From: Thermoplasmata archaeon
Lineage (GTDB): Archaea; Thermoplasmatota; Thermoplasmata; Thermoplasmatales; Thermoplasmataceae
NCBI GenBank assembly: GCA_021794355.1
Contig: JAJYRA010000031.1
Span: forward strand, 1 to 64,000
DNA length: 64,000 bases
Direction: 5' to 3'
Position 1 is the stretch's first letter; every line of letters begins with the position of its first letter. This document shows positions 34,818 to 44,733 of the stretch, piece by piece. Under the pieces are notes generated by a model. That model searched no databases. It was given only the letters and a program-made list of their open reading frames with translations, and was not told where the DNA came from. The position numbers and the translations under genes are program-made.

Positions 34818-35656
34818 CCTACAAGACCTCCTGAAAGATATGAACCTTTCAAATATTTCTGCAATATAATGGCAAGAATGATTACCGGGATGGTGGCAAC
34901 CAATGCAAATGTCGCAGACTCCAAGGGTAGATTCCTTGATACATAGTTATATAAAGTTACTGGAAAAGTTGAGTCTGTTGGAACTATTGGGGCAATAATA
35001 ACTGCATATGTAAACTCATCCCAAGAAGTCATCCATGCCAGTAAAAAAGCTACCATAATTGGCACTTTCATCATCGGTAGAAGTATTCTTGAAAATGTTG
35101 ATGAAAATGATGCTCCATCAACTCTTGCCTGATATTCCAGATCCCTAGGAAGACTTCTGAAACCACTAAGGGATATAAAAACAGACAGGGGAAGAACAAC
35201 TAATTCCTGAGCAAAGGCAACTCCAAATACTGTATTGTCTAAATTAGCATGCAAAAAGTAGATGGATATGGGAATGGCAATGACCAGACCAGGCATCATA
35301 TTTATTATGAATAGAAACACAATTAACTTATTAGATATTCCAGAAGTCAATTTTGAAAGCCCATATCCCGCTGGTATCCCTAACCCTAGAGCTATTCCTC
35401 CAACTAAAAACGCAACTTCAAGGCTTCTTTCAAGAGGTCCAACAAGATCAACCTCCTTAAATGACTGTGTTATATTTTGAAGCGTGAAAGCCAAAGGAAT
35501 TTGAGCAGGATATATTCTGTCGAAGGTTAAGTACGCAGGTTGAACTACATATATAATCAAAATCCATAGTGGGTAAATGAAAACTATAGACAGAATAAGG
35601 ACAACAATATAAGTACTCCAGTGACCCTTTCCTTCATCTGACATGGTCCTTTGCAC
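34814..35656 (-). CDS. Sugar ABC transporter permease (MalG type)
   Basis: The 280 residues have six membrane helices. The EAA-type loop that contacts the ATPase is the stretch around ARVDGASFSSTFSRILLPMM. The C-terminus ends shortly after the last helix, as in MalG. It lies between the ATPase gene and the second permease, overlapping both. Confidence 0.9.
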   Translation of the reverse strand: MQRTMSDEGKGHWSTYIVVLILSIVFIYPLWILIIYVVQPAYLTFDRIYPAQIPLAFTLQNITQSFKEVDLVGPLERSLEVAFLVGGIALGLGIPAGYGLSKLTSGISNKLIVFLFIINMMPGLVIAIPISIYFLHANLDNTVFGVAFAQELVVLPLSVFISLSGFRSLPRDLEYQARVDGASFSSTFSRILLPMMKVPIMVAFLLAWMTSWDEFTYAVIIAPIVPTDSTFPVTLYNYVSRNLPLESATFALVATIPVIILAIILQKYLKGSYLSGGLVG

Positions 35657-36551
35657 CCCCTAATTTTACAACAATTATAGAATAGAGCATTATTATGGCT
35701 AAAAGCACAGTTGCTGCGGCATATGATATATTTCTAGTGAGGGACGACGAGTAGTTCTCATAAATAAGTGTGTTCAGGATTAATGGATGATATCCTATGA
35801 TAACCAATGGCAAAGCAAATATATTGAATTCACTCACTCCTCTTACCAGAAGCGCTATTGACATTATGGGTGCTATGTTGGGAAGTGTTATGTGAACGAA
35901 CCTATTAAATGATCCTGCACCATCAACTGATGCAGCCTCATATAGGGAAGGGGGCAAAGAAGATAATCCACCATACAGAATCAATGCTACTAAAGGGGTA
36001 TTCTTCCAAAAATCGGAAAACATTACAACACCTAATGATGATGAATTTGTATAAAACCAGTCAATCGGTCTCAACCCCAATCCTACTAAAGCTGAATTTG
36101 CATAGCCACCAACTGCTTGAAATATTATGGAAAAGACAAAGGCACTAACTACCGTTGATATTCCAAGTGGTATTATGACTAAGGTGGAAAAGGCCTTTTT
36201 CCCCTTGAAAGGCTTAACAAGGACCATCGCTATTGCCAGTGCGATAAATAACTGAATTAAGAGGGCACCAACACTTACAAGAAGTGTGTTGATTAATGCC
36301 CCATATAACCCATAACTGGGAAGGGCATAATAATTTGCCAGTGTGAACCCGTGGCGTCCTATAAAGCTGTCATAAACAACCGTAATTGCAGGTACTATTG
36401 CAAGACCTATCACATAAACCAATGCTGGGATTGCAAAAATAAGGTAAAAAATATCTTTCTTAAATTCTTTCTTAAACCGTTGACCGCGCGATAAAGAAGA
36501 TGGATCTCCTTGGTCAGCATTATTTAATTTTTCAATAGTACTACTCTCCAT
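35634..36551 (-). CDS. Sugar ABC transporter permease (MalF type)
   Basis: A 305-residue membrane protein with an extended cytosolic N-terminus, six helices and an EAA loop (EAASVDGAGSFNRFVHITLP). It is first in the permease-permease-ATPase operon. The ATG has an AAGGAGTGA site eight bases upstream, so the message has a leader. A candidate TATA run (TTATATATAT) is about 170 bases upstream. Its stop overlaps the next permease by 23 bases. Confidence 0.9.
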   Translation of the reverse strand: MESSTIEKLNNADQGDPSSLSRGQRFKKEFKKDIFYLIFAIPALVYVIGLAIVPAITVVYDSFIGRHGFTLANYYALPSYGLYGALINTLLVSVGALLIQLFIALAIAMVLVKPFKGKKAFSTLVIIPLGISTVVSAFVFSIIFQAVGGYANSALVGLGLRPIDWFYTNSSSLGVVMFSDFWKNTPLVALILYGGLSSLPPSLYEAASVDGAGSFNRFVHITLPNIAPIMSIALLVRGVSEFNIFALPLVIIGYHPLILNTLIYENYSSSLTRNISYAAATVLLAIIMLYSIIVVKLGGAKDHVR

Positions 36552-36942
36552 ATTTTACTCACTCCTTAGATCTATCGAAAGTAAATGTTTCATCACCTTT
36601 GAACTTCAATCTGGACTATCCCCTAGATGAGAAACCTTAAATTCCTTCAATTCGAAACTGTTTGAACACAAGTAGCTCTCTACAAAGGCACTTGATCCAT
36701 AGTATCCTATACCTTCATGATTATATATATTTTTTTCACTAAGTTAAATAGTAGCATTTAAAAATGATAATTTTTTCCATTTGTATTCCCCTTTCATCCT
36801 TGCCTTATTTGAAAAAGTTTTCCACCTATGGTTTTAGGCAAAAAAGTACTCGAGTTTTTATTAAACTCTACTTTAAACCTTGCCAGTTAATCCCAGTCTC
36901 AATTACAAAATATACAACATCGAAGCTAGACAAATGCAATTA
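36552..36942. other. Spacer upstream of the ABC operon
   Basis: Contains the Shine-Dalgarno site of the first permease and a long A/T run at about 36721-36737 (TTATATATATTTTTTT), a possible minus-strand TATA box that would give a leader of roughly 150 bases. A plus-strand frame at 36764-37072 is mostly antisense to the APC permease and is not called. Confidence 0.4.
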
Positions 36943-38688
36943 TCATTCCTCAGTTTTGGTGTTACTTTCTGGTACCTTAACTTTGGCAAATCCTAACTCA
37001 TCAAGAACTGGTCTGGTAAATTCTGGATGCTCAAACTGTTCCTTAAACCCTGAAAGAACCCCCCATGGATAGAATACTGCCATAGATACCACGAATACTA
37101 TGAGAGTTGCAAAGTCGAAAGATATTAAAGTTCCCCATGCAACCGGTAATGTAATAGCAAATGTGGAGTTAATACCTATAGAAGAGAAATTCAATGAAGT
37201 GATGGTTCCGGTAAATCCATCTGAACCAACGAGGGTCATTATGGTTATGAAGACGATGTAAGCAACATACCAAATAGCATTCTTCGCTCCAATTTTTACC
37301 TTGGAGATAATCCCGATCAAAAGGGCACCGATAAACATAAGAAAGACTGCATATGGTTCAGAAGGCCATCCCGCCCAAAATGGGATAAGTGAACTCAATC
37401 CCACAGAGAGAGGGGCTATAAACCACATCCCCTTAAACATCTGTTCTTTTTTTGTAACCCCCTGTCTTCTCGAAACCATTAAGGCAATTGGAGTGACCGC
37501 TAAACCGAGATAACCAGCGGCCGACGCATCATCTATAAAACTATAAATCGACGGTACTGGGGCTGAAAGAAATACAATAATAGCTCCTATCATTGTAAAA
37601 GTTATTAATGCTACCAGAGGAATTGAATGCTTTATATCTATGTCCTTAAGTTTCTTATTTATGAAACCAGATCGGCCAATGGCCATCATAACTCTTGCAC
37701 CACTACCTGCATAGATATATCCTGTCACATAGGGAGCAAGGAAACCCGTTACAAGAGCTGCAATAAAGATCCAGAAGAAACCAGATCTATGTGCGAAAAC
37801 GAAGAATGGATTCAATCCGATTAGCGCGGGAGCACTTGTCAGTGCCGCAAAATCACCAGGTTTTATCCCAAAAGAGCTCCAGTGGAACCCCATAATAATT
37901 GCAAAGGCAACACCGATGTAGATGAGTGATTCGATAATTACAGTAAATAGCATGGCCTTAGTGACATCATTCTTATGCTTAGTTTCCTCCGCTAAATCTG
38001 GTATAACTCTTGTAGCACCAAAGTCATACATTGCCAGAGGCATTATGGAAAGAAAAGAAATTAAGGGTGTATGCGATGGAAAAAATCCATACTTAAAAAG
38101 ATTCTTTGCATTGAATACAAATCCAATTAGTCCGATAACCATAGCAATGTAAAAAATAAGTTTAATGAGTCCGATCCAGTTACTGGTCTTTCCAAACTGT
38201 TTAATTCCAAAATAATTTATGGGGATAAAAGTTAGAAGTAATACCACTCCAAGTAACCCACCATCAAAAGTTGGGAACCCTTGCTTTGTTACAAATAATC
38301 CTGGAAGAAAATAGCCGGAACCAATAATTATTGCAACCACTTCTATGGGTGGTATGAACAGATACCACAGGATATCTGCCATGGAATTTATCAGGTTTGT
38401 CCATCTACCGTGAGTATAAATAGAGTATCTGGTAGGACCACCCGCTTCTGGATAGACTTTACTCAGTTCAACGTAAGTAAAAGTTACCATTAAATAAATA
38501 AATGCTCCAAAGATGAATGCAACAATAGCGCTGGGACCGGCACCTGCAACCATATCTATTGTTCCAAAAAGGGCACCATTTCCCAATGATCCTGCGACCC
38601 CAATGATCAAGAGTTCGTAAAAGCCTAATTCCTTCTTAAGTCTAGGTTTCCTTAATAATCCTTTCCTTCTTTCACTTGTAGATTCCAT
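36943..38688 (-). CDS. APC-superfamily amino acid permease
   Basis: This 581-residue protein has about 12-14 membrane helices. The first helix region GFYELLIIGVAGSLGNGALFG and an EAGGPTRYSIYTHGRW loop follow the APC pattern of amino acid/polyamine transporters. The substrate is not evident. It has its own start after an AT-rich promoter region and is followed by the ABC operon spacer. Confidence 0.85.
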   Translation of the reverse strand: MESTSERRKGLLRKPRLKKELGFYELLIIGVAGSLGNGALFGTIDMVAGAGPSAIVAFIFGAFIYLMVTFTYVELSKVYPEAGGPTRYSIYTHGRWTNLINSMADILWYLFIPPIEVVAIIIGSGYFLPGLFVTKQGFPTFDGGLLGVVLLLTFIPINYFGIKQFGKTSNWIGLIKLIFYIAMVIGLIGFVFNAKNLFKYGFFPSHTPLISFLSIMPLAMYDFGATRVIPDLAEETKHKNDVTKAMLFTVIIESLIYIGVAFAIIMGFHWSSFGIKPGDFAALTSAPALIGLNPFFVFAHRSGFFWIFIAALVTGFLAPYVTGYIYAGSGARVMMAIGRSGFINKKLKDIDIKHSIPLVALITFTMIGAIIVFLSAPVPSIYSFIDDASAAGYLGLAVTPIALMVSRRQGVTKKEQMFKGMWFIAPLSVGLSSLIPFWAGWPSEPYAVFLMFIGALLIGIISKVKIGAKNAIWYVAYIVFITIMTLVGSDGFTGTITSLNFSSIGINSTFAITLPVAWGTLISFDFATLIVFVVSMAVFYPWGVLSGFKEQFEHPEFTRPVLDELGFAKVKVPESNTKTEE

Positions 38689-39070
38689 CTATCGCTAATC
38701 TGCACTATATTATTTAGTATTTTTTTCACAAAATTTAATAATTATGAGAATGAATTTAATAGAAAACAAACATTTTCCGTGGTATTTTAGGTGAGATACT
38801 CGTTAGAAAAGGTATTTGGTTAGGTTTCACCGTACTTTTTTTAAATCTGAAAATAAAATATATTTTTAATATTATGAAGTTCCTCACTAAATATTAAAAA
38901 AATAAATAGCTCGAGCTAAAAAGACGGCATCTCCGACTTAATTTTCTAAAATTTCGTTTTAAAGTTTATAGACAGATTATCCAACGTAACTTGAATTGTC
39001 CGGAAGAATATTCACGCCCAGAAGATTAGCAATTAACGCAAGAGTGTAATATATTTATATCTACATGTTA

Positions 39071-39097
39071 ACATCGAATCCGTTATTGATTCGATGT
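39071..39097. repeat. Perfect 10-bp hairpin
   Basis: ACATCGAATC (39071-39080) and GATTCGATGT (39088-39097) pair fully around the seven-base loop CGTTATT. It sits about where transcription from the upstream TATA box would begin. It could be an operator or an RNA stem. A second repeat, TTGCTAA near 39103 and TTAGCAA near 39154, lies downstream. Confidence 0.5.
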
Positions 39098-39108
39098 CAG
39101 CTTGCTAA

Positions 39109-39244
39109 ATGGCACAAAAAACGAAGCCTGACTTTATCTACTATGCTATGTCGCTTAGCAAAGAATGATGAATATCACTCCATAGAAAGGAAATCAAGCA
39201 AATGAAGAGTATATGAATGGCTCTTTAAATTAAAAGGTCATTAA
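39109..39244 (+). pseudogene. Decayed small gene, origin unknown
   Basis: MAQKTKPDFIYYAM from the ATG at 39109 continues as RLAKNDEYHSIERKSSK after a +1 shift near 39151, then RVYEWLFKLKGH after a TGA at 39203, ending at a TAA at 39242-39244. The three pieces together look like one basic protein of about 44 residues. No family was recognised; a transposon-borne or regulator remnant is possible. Confidence 0.35.
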
Positions 39245-39351
39245 TAGAGTTTTAACGGGGTTGTAGGGCTTTGAATCAACATATTATTTCGTATTTAACC
39301 CAGAATGCAAATTGAAAAATTTAAATTACGTTGTATTGATCTATTCAATGT

Positions 39352-40956
39352 ATGACGTATATTAAATATGAATTAACACTCGGGAATTTATTAAGAAGCA
39401 GCATTTCTAGAAATCCGACGCAGGTAATTGCGGACAGCGAATTTGGAACGATAACTTTTGACACCTTTGGGAAAAATGTCAATAATCTCGCAAAGGGTTT
39501 GGTGAAACTCGGTGTCAAGCCTAAAGATAAAGTAGGAATTTTAGACTGGGATACAATAAACTTCCTGGAGTCTTTTTATGCTGTCCCTATGGCTGGAGCT
39601 ACCCTTCATACCGTTAATATCAGATACCCTTTAGAATTAATATATTACACAATTCAACATGCAGAGGATTCTTATCTCATTCTCAGAGATGAAATTGCAA
39701 AGATGTTTCTCAATTATAAGGATCTCTTTGGCTTCATTAAAGGATGGATCATTTATCGCACATCCAGTGAAAAATTTGATTTCCCCTTTGAAAATGTTGT
39801 TTATTTTGAAGATCTGATTAAAACAAATGAAAACATTCCATTACCATTCGTTTCAGAAGATGATATGGCCACCATATTCTATACATCTGGCACAACAGGC
39901 ATGCCCAAGGGCGTAACATTTACGCATAGGGATATTGTCATTCACGGAATTTCCCTTGCGAATACCTTTTCTGAATATCCGATGATCGTCACATCAAGAG
40001 ACGTGATGATGCCTTTAGTTCCAATGTTTCACGTACACGCGTGGGGGCTTCCTCAGTTTTTCTTGGTTAAGGGCATGAAATACGTGTTGCCAGGAAGATA
40101 TAATCCTGACAGCATTCTGGATTTGATGGAGAAAGAAGGTGTAACAGCTACTGCCATGGTTCCTTCCATCCTTTACATGATTTTATCGGCAAAGAGAGCA
40201 GGAGACGTTCTTCCTAAATTGAATCTAAAAGCAACCATTGGCGGTGGTGCCTTGAGCGGTGGTCTCAGGGATAGGGCCAAGCAATTTAACGTAACAGCTG
40301 TTGGTGCATACGGTCTTTCAGAGACAGCTCCTTTAGTATCAGTTTCTGTTTTTAATAATGAGGTTCTTAAACTCAATCAAACTGAGCAGGAAAAATATAT
40401 AACTAGAGCAGGTCTGCCAGCTAGCTTCGTAGAGGTTAAGATAATTGGAAAGGATGGAAAGGATGTATCCAACGATGGGGAAACCATAGGTGAAATTGTG
40501 GTAAGAGCTCCCTATTTAACAAAGGAATACTATAAGGACCCTGAAGCCACAAAAAAACTATGGGCCGAAGGGTGGTTACACACAGGAGACCTAGGTTACA
40601 TTGATCCTCGCGGTTACATTACTATAGTTGATAGAGAAAAGGACGCGGTCAAATCGGGTGGAGAATTCATACCAACACTGATTCTTGAAGATGTCCTCAG
40701 TCTATATGGAAGAATTAATGAAGTAGCAGTTGTTGGAAGAAAAGATGACAAATGGGGAGAGCGACCAGTGGCATTTTACACTTCAGACACCGTAATAAAA
40801 AAAGAAGACGTTGACGATTTCCTCATGAGATTTGTAGACCAGAAAAGAATAGAAAAATTCTGGATGCCCGATGTATATGTAAAGGTAGACTCCTTTGAAA
40901 AGGGGTCTACAGGGAAAATCGACAAAAAGATTTTAAGAGAAAAATTGGTGAAATAG
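39352..40956 (+). CDS. Fatty acyl-CoA synthetase (AMP-dependent ligase)
   Basis: The adenylation motif YTSGTTGMPKGVTFTHRD is at about 180-197, the adenylate-binding GAYGLSETAP later, and LHTGDLGYID plus the C-terminal GKIDKKILR lysine complete the family. The 534 residues fit medium- or long-chain acyl-CoA synthetases, which activate fatty acids to acyl-CoA through acyl-AMP. It may feed the thiolase operon at 25-28 kb, but it is not adjacent. Confidence 0.9.
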   Translation: MTYIKYELTLGNLLRSSISRNPTQVIADSEFGTITFDTFGKNVNNLAKGLVKLGVKPKDKVGILDWDTINFLESFYAVPMAGATLHTVNIRYPLELIYYTIQHAEDSYLILRDEIAKMFLNYKDLFGFIKGWIIYRTSSEKFDFPFENVVYFEDLIKTNENIPLPFVSEDDMATIFYTSGTTGMPKGVTFTHRDIVIHGISLANTFSEYPMIVTSRDVMMPLVPMFHVHAWGLPQFFLVKGMKYVLPGRYNPDSILDLMEKEGVTATAMVPSILYMILSAKRAGDVLPKLNLKATIGGGALSGGLRDRAKQFNVTAVGAYGLSETAPLVSVSVFNNEVLKLNQTEQEKYITRAGLPASFVEVKIIGKDGKDVSNDGETIGEIVVRAPYLTKEYYKDPEATKKLWAEGWLHTGDLGYIDPRGYITIVDREKDAVKSGGEFIPTLILEDVLSLYGRINEVAVVGRKDDKWGERPVAFYTSDTVIKKEDVDDFLMRFVDQKRIEKFWMPDVYVKVDSFEKGSTGKIDKKILREKLVK

Positions 40957-41068
40957 TTTATTCCACTTTCTAATTCTCCCTTTCGAGTTCCAAAATTTTC
41001 GATCTAAATTTTAAAATCCCTTGGTAATTTTTAAATGAGCATTCTAAATGTAGAGAAAAAAAGATAGG

Positions 41069-41077
41069 TTAAATATT
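41069..41077 (+). promoter_or_regulatory. TATA box for ftsZ
   Basis: TTAAATATT is centred about 23 bases before the ATG at 41096. The upstream in-frame TTG at 41078 adjoins the box, so it cannot be the start. Confidence 0.5.
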
Positions 41078-41095
41078 TTGAAAGGATTATTCATT

Positions 41096-42160
41096 ATGAT
41101 TCCAAGCGATCCTGATGATGAAGAAGAGAATTATGGAACACCGAAAGATAAGCTGACAGAGCTTGTAGAGGAAAATAAACTAAGGATCAAAATTTTCGGA
41201 ATGGGTGGTGCAGGCTCCAATACAATTAAAAGAATGGTGTCCAGGAGTTTTAATTCACCGTACTGCGAGATAACCTTTGTAGCGGCAAATACTGACGCTT
41301 CTCATTTAAGCAAAATAGGAGTGAAGGAAAAGATAGTTCTAGGTAAACAGCTAACAAAGGGAAGGGGTGCAGGTGCAGATCCTCAGGTTGGAAATGCAGC
41401 AGCTAGGGAGTCTCAAACAGAGATTGAAAAAAGTCTGGACAGGGTTAAAATAGCCATCATTGTCACTGGACTTGGTGGAGGAACAGGAACCGGTTCCGCG
41501 CCGTTCTTAGCGATGAAAGCCAAGGAGAGAAATGCAATTGTAATATCCATTGCTTCTCTTCCACTTGAGGGTGAGGGAAAAAAGAGAATGGAAAACGCTA
41601 AGAAGGGTCTTGGAGAGCTGATGCAGTTCTCAGATTCCACCATCCTATTCGAAAATGACAGGATAAGAAAGTATGCTCCCAGGGAGCTATTCTCTGTCGC
41701 CCTGGAATTTGCCGATTCCATAATGATGAGTGCCATAGAAGGTTTAATAGAAAGTGTGTCAAAAAGCGCTACAGTTAATACTGAATTATCAGATCTCGAG
41801 AAAATTTTGGAACTGGGAGGTCTTGGTATATTTGGAGTTGGGATATCTGATTCTTCTCCTGATCAGAGGGTTATAGAGGCATGTGAATCTGCCCTTAATT
41901 CACCGTTCAATTCCTCAGACATCGGGCAAGCAAAGGGTCTTCTATTGAGCATTTCTGGGGATAGTACACTGACAGTTGAAGAAAGAGAAAGGGCCATGAA
42001 ATACATGAAAGACAAGGTGTCCCCGGGGGCTAACATAATTGTGAGACAGGAAACTGACGATTTGTATAGAGCTAAGGTCAAGATCATATTTTTTGCAACT
42101 GGCATTATTCCTGATGGGTTTGAATATAAAGGTTCGAAAGACAGAAATGAAATAAGCTGA
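41096..42160 (+). CDS. ftsZ: Cell division protein FtsZ
   Basis: The tubulin signature GGGTGTGS is at 127-134, with GMGGAGSN earlier for nucleotide binding. FtsZ polymerises with GTP and forms the division ring. The T7 synergy loop reads N228-T-E230-L-S-D233, with Glu in place of the usual first Asp (NxDxxD). This may slow GTP hydrolysis or be a lineage trait. The 354 residues include an acidic N-terminal tail, and there is no long C-terminal linker. The ATG at 41096 matches the TATA box. SepF and other partners are not in the window. Confidence 0.93.
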   Translation: MIPSDPDDEEENYGTPKDKLTELVEENKLRIKIFGMGGAGSNTIKRMVSRSFNSPYCEITFVAANTDASHLSKIGVKEKIVLGKQLTKGRGAGADPQVGNAAARESQTEIEKSLDRVKIAIIVTGLGGGTGTGSAPFLAMKAKERNAIVISIASLPLEGEGKKRMENAKKGLGELMQFSDSTILFENDRIRKYAPRELFSVALEFADSIMMSAIEGLIESVSKSATVNTELSDLEKILELGGLGIFGVGISDSSPDQRVIEACESALNSPFNSSDIGQAKGLLLSISGDSTLTVEERERAMKYMKDKVSPGANIIVRQETDDLYRAKVKIIFFATGIIPDGFEYKGSKDRNEIS

Positions 42161-42232
42161 AACTTTTAGCCTTTAAAAATAGGAAAAGTTTTAATTTCAA
42201 TATTCATAAAGTAAAAAGAGGTTATATCAACA

Positions 42233-43096
42233 ATGGAATTCTCCTGCAGTTCGGTTGGACATAGTAAGGATCTGGATAATAAAACCTTATTCAAGATTGC
42301 TCAAAACGCCAGATCATTAGTCATAAAGATGGTATATAAAGCTAAAAGTGGTCATCCTGGTGGATCCTTAAGCATCATAGATATTCTTACTGATCTTTAT
42401 TTTAATGAAATGAAAGTTGACCCAATGAACCCTAATTTGCCTACCAGGGACCGCTTGATAATGAGTAAGGGGCATGCATCTCCCGCACTCTATAGTCTTC
42501 TCGCTCTCAGGGGTTTTTTTCCACAGGAGCTACTGATGGATTTCAGGCAAATAAATTCCAAACTTGAAGGACATGTTCATAGGGGGGTTCCTGGAGTTGA
42601 ATCTTCCACTGGTTCCCTGGGTCAGGGACTTGGAATAGGAGTTGGATCAGCACTTTCAGCCAAGATAAAAAAGGAAGATTATAAGACCTACGTGATTCTT
42701 GGCGACGGAGAAATACAGGAAGGAAGCGTATGGGAATCCATGATGGCAGCAAGTAAATATAAACTGAATAATTTAGTTGCAATTCTGGACAAGAATGGAG
42801 TTCAGCTAGATGGTTTCACAAAGGATATTATGCCTATGGGAAATATTTTGGAAAAGGTTAAGGCCTTTGGGTGGGATGCAATGGAATTCAATGGTCACAA
42901 TTTCAATGAGATTAGAGGAGCAATTAAATTTGCTAAAGGCTCCATGGATAAACCGGTTTTTCTTATTGCAAATACGGTAAAAGGAAAGGGAGTAAGTTAT
43001 ATGGAAAATAACCCAAAATACCACGGCTCACCTCCAGCGTCTGATGAGGAGTATGAAATGGCATTGAATGAGATAGGTGCTAGAATTTATGAATAG
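42233..43096 (+). CDS. Transketolase, N-terminal subunit
   Basis: This 287-residue half carries the thiamine diphosphate site (GDGEIQEGSVWES with the downstream KNG) and the early SKGHASPALYS motif. In archaea transketolase is split in two genes. It moves two-carbon units in the non-oxidative pentose phosphate pathway, making ribose phosphate from fructose 6-phosphate and glyceraldehyde 3-phosphate. It overlaps the C-terminal subunit gene and is followed by transaldolase, so the three act together. Confidence 0.93.
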   Translation: MEFSCSSVGHSKDLDNKTLFKIAQNARSLVIKMVYKAKSGHPGGSLSIIDILTDLYFNEMKVDPMNPNLPTRDRLIMSKGHASPALYSLLALRGFFPQELLMDFRQINSKLEGHVHRGVPGVESSTGSLGQGLGIGVGSALSAKIKKEDYKTYVILGDGEIQEGSVWESMMAASKYKLNNLVAILDKNGVQLDGFTKDIMPMGNILEKVKAFGWDAMEFNGHNFNEIRGAIKFAKGSMDKPVFLIANTVKGKGVSYMENNPKYHGSPPASDEEYEMALNEIGARIYE

Positions 43097-44045
43097 GGAA
43101 AGTCTAAGGGAAGAATATGGAAGAAAGTTAATAGAACTTGGCAGAAGGGATAGAGATTTAGTGGTTCTTGATGCTGACCTTTCAAGTTCCACAAAAACGC
43201 AGGGATTTGGAAGGGAATTCCCCGAAAGATTTTTTAATATGGGAATTTCCGAACAATCCATGGTTACAACTGCGGCAGGTATGGCGCTTAATGGGTTAAA
43301 ACCCTTTGTTTCGACCTTTGCAATCTTTCTCACAAGAACCTATGAGCAGATAAGGCAATCTGTCTGTTATAATAATATTAATGTAAAATTTATTGTAACC
43401 CATGCAGGTATAACCGTGGGAGAAGATGGTGCAACGCACCAGATGGTGGAGGACGTAGGACTGATGAGTGGACTGCCCAATATGAAGGTCATTGTACCTG
43501 CCGATTCCATTGAAACTGCGTCAGTTATGGAGTACCTGATAGAAAAGACAAAGACTCCGTATTACGTCAGACTTACAAGGGAAAAGTTTCCAGTATTAAA
43601 CGATTCTGATTACGCATTCAGGGAGGCAAGAAACACAGTTTTGCGTGATGGAAATGATTTAGCAATTTTCGCAAATGGCTCCATGTTAGGGTTTGCGATG
43701 GAAGCAGCTGAAAAACTGAAAGAGTCTGCCATTGATGCAGCGGTGATAAATGTGTCTTCCATTAAACCTTTGGATAGACAGAATGTACTTACATATGCTA
43801 AAAAAACTGGACATGTTGTTACAGCTGAAGAACATTCCATCTATAATGGACTGGGAAGTAGAATTTGCGAGGTGACAGCTGAAGATTACCCAGTGCCGGT
43901 TGTCAGGATTGGTATGAAGGATACTTTCGGAAAATCGGGAAAGTCATGGGAACTTTTTGATTATTTTCATATGGGAGTAAATGATATAGTCTCAGCAGGC
44001 GTAAAAGCCTTCAGGGAGGAAAAAAAATATGAAACTATTTCTTGA
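43089..44045 (+). CDS. Transketolase, C-terminal subunit
   Basis: The 318 residues contain the pyrimidine-binding and C-terminal domains, with the TPP-activating Glu in NMGISEQSM. The ATG at 43089 overlaps the upstream stop region and follows a GGTG site, while the TTG at 43077 is less likely. The gene's 3' end overlaps transaldolase by 17 bases. Confidence 0.92.
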   Translation: MNRESLREEYGRKLIELGRRDRDLVVLDADLSSSTKTQGFGREFPERFFNMGISEQSMVTTAAGMALNGLKPFVSTFAIFLTRTYEQIRQSVCYNNINVKFIVTHAGITVGEDGATHQMVEDVGLMSGLPNMKVIVPADSIETASVMEYLIEKTKTPYYVRLTREKFPVLNDSDYAFREARNTVLRDGNDLAIFANGSMLGFAMEAAEKLKESAIDAAVINVSSIKPLDRQNVLTYAKKTGHVVTAEEHSIYNGLGSRICEVTAEDYPVPVVRIGMKDTFGKSGKSWELFDYFHMGVNDIVSAGVKAFREEKKYETIS

Positions 44046-44700
44046 TACAGCAAATATTGATGAGATCAGGCAGGCTAATGAGTGGGGACTACTGGATGGT
44101 GTTACAACAAATCCATCCCTCGTGGCAAAGGAGATGAAAAAGGGCGCATCCTTTAAAGAAATTGTCTCAAAAATACTAAATGAAACCCCGGGCCCCGTAA
44201 GCATAGAGGTTATAGCATCAGATTACGATAGTATCTTGAAGCAGGCTTTGAAAATTAGTTCACTTGGAGGAAATGCGGTCGTTAAGGTTCCCTTTAATAC
44301 TGTGGGGTTGAAGGCAACAAAAGCTCTGGACGAAAAGAGGATACCTGTAAATTCTACTCTAATCTTTAGTGGTATACAAGCATTATTTGCGGCCAAGGCC
44401 GGTGCAAAATATGTCTCACCTTTTGTAGGAAGGCTTGATGACATAGCTGAGGATGGTATGGCTCTTATTGAGCAGATAAAAACAATTTATACAAATTATA
44501 ACATGAAAACTAATATCCTCGTTGCTTCCATAAGAAATCCTCTTCACGTTCTAAGATCAATGCTCATTGGGGCAGATGTGGTTACTCTTCCCTTTGATGT
44601 ACTATCTAAATTACCCAGTCACCCCAAATCTGATGAGGGTTTGTCCAGATTCCTTGAGGATTGGGAGAAAGCATTCGGTAGTATGGAGTTCCCTCTTTAG
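44029..44700 (+). CDS. Transaldolase-like enzyme (TalC/fructose-6-phosphate aldolase group)
   Basis: A 223-residue TIM barrel opening [16 protein letters not shown], typical of the short TalC/MipB subfamily. The Schiff-base lysine is K86 in VVKVPFN. It transfers three-carbon units or cleaves fructose 6-phosphate; archaeal members in transketolase operons usually act as transaldolase. A GGAGG-like site precedes the ATG. It is last in the operon. Confidence 0.92.
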   Translation: MKLFLDTANIDEIRQANEWGLLDGVTTNPSLVAKEMKKGASFKEIVSKILNETPGPVSIEVIASDYDSILKQALKISSLGGNAVVKVPFNTVGLKATKALDEKRIPVNSTLIFSGIQALFAAKAGAKYVSPFVGRLDDIAEDGMALIEQIKTIYTNYNMKTNILVASIRNPLHVLRSMLIGADVVTLPFDVLSKLPSHPKSDEGLSRFLEDWEKAFGSMEFPL

Positions 44701-44704
44701 CCAC

Positions 44705-44710
44705 TTTTTT
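44705..44710 (+). terminator. T-run after transaldolase
   Basis: Six T residues five bases after the stop. It may double as the left part of the next gene's TATA box (TTTTTATATC). Confidence 0.4.
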
Positions 44711-44733
44711 ATATCAGTATTTAATTATATCCC

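Larger units (their letters stand above)
38689..39351. other. Long divergent intergenic region with hairpin and decayed ORF
   Basis: The 660 bases between the APC permease and acyl-CoA synthetase are very AT-rich. A strong TATA-like box ATATATTTATAT (about 39048-39060) precedes a perfect 10-pair hairpin and a short broken coding stretch. The TATA-like TAAATTACG near 39323 may serve the synthetase. Confidence 0.5.

Noticed and set aside
36764-37072. 102-codon plus-strand frame
   Set aside because: Its right third is antisense to the APC permease and its left part is AT-rich spacer.
39165-39171. ATGATGA as a C box
   Set aside because: No D box (CTGA) occurs at a suitable distance downstream; the stretch is better read as part of a decayed coding frame.
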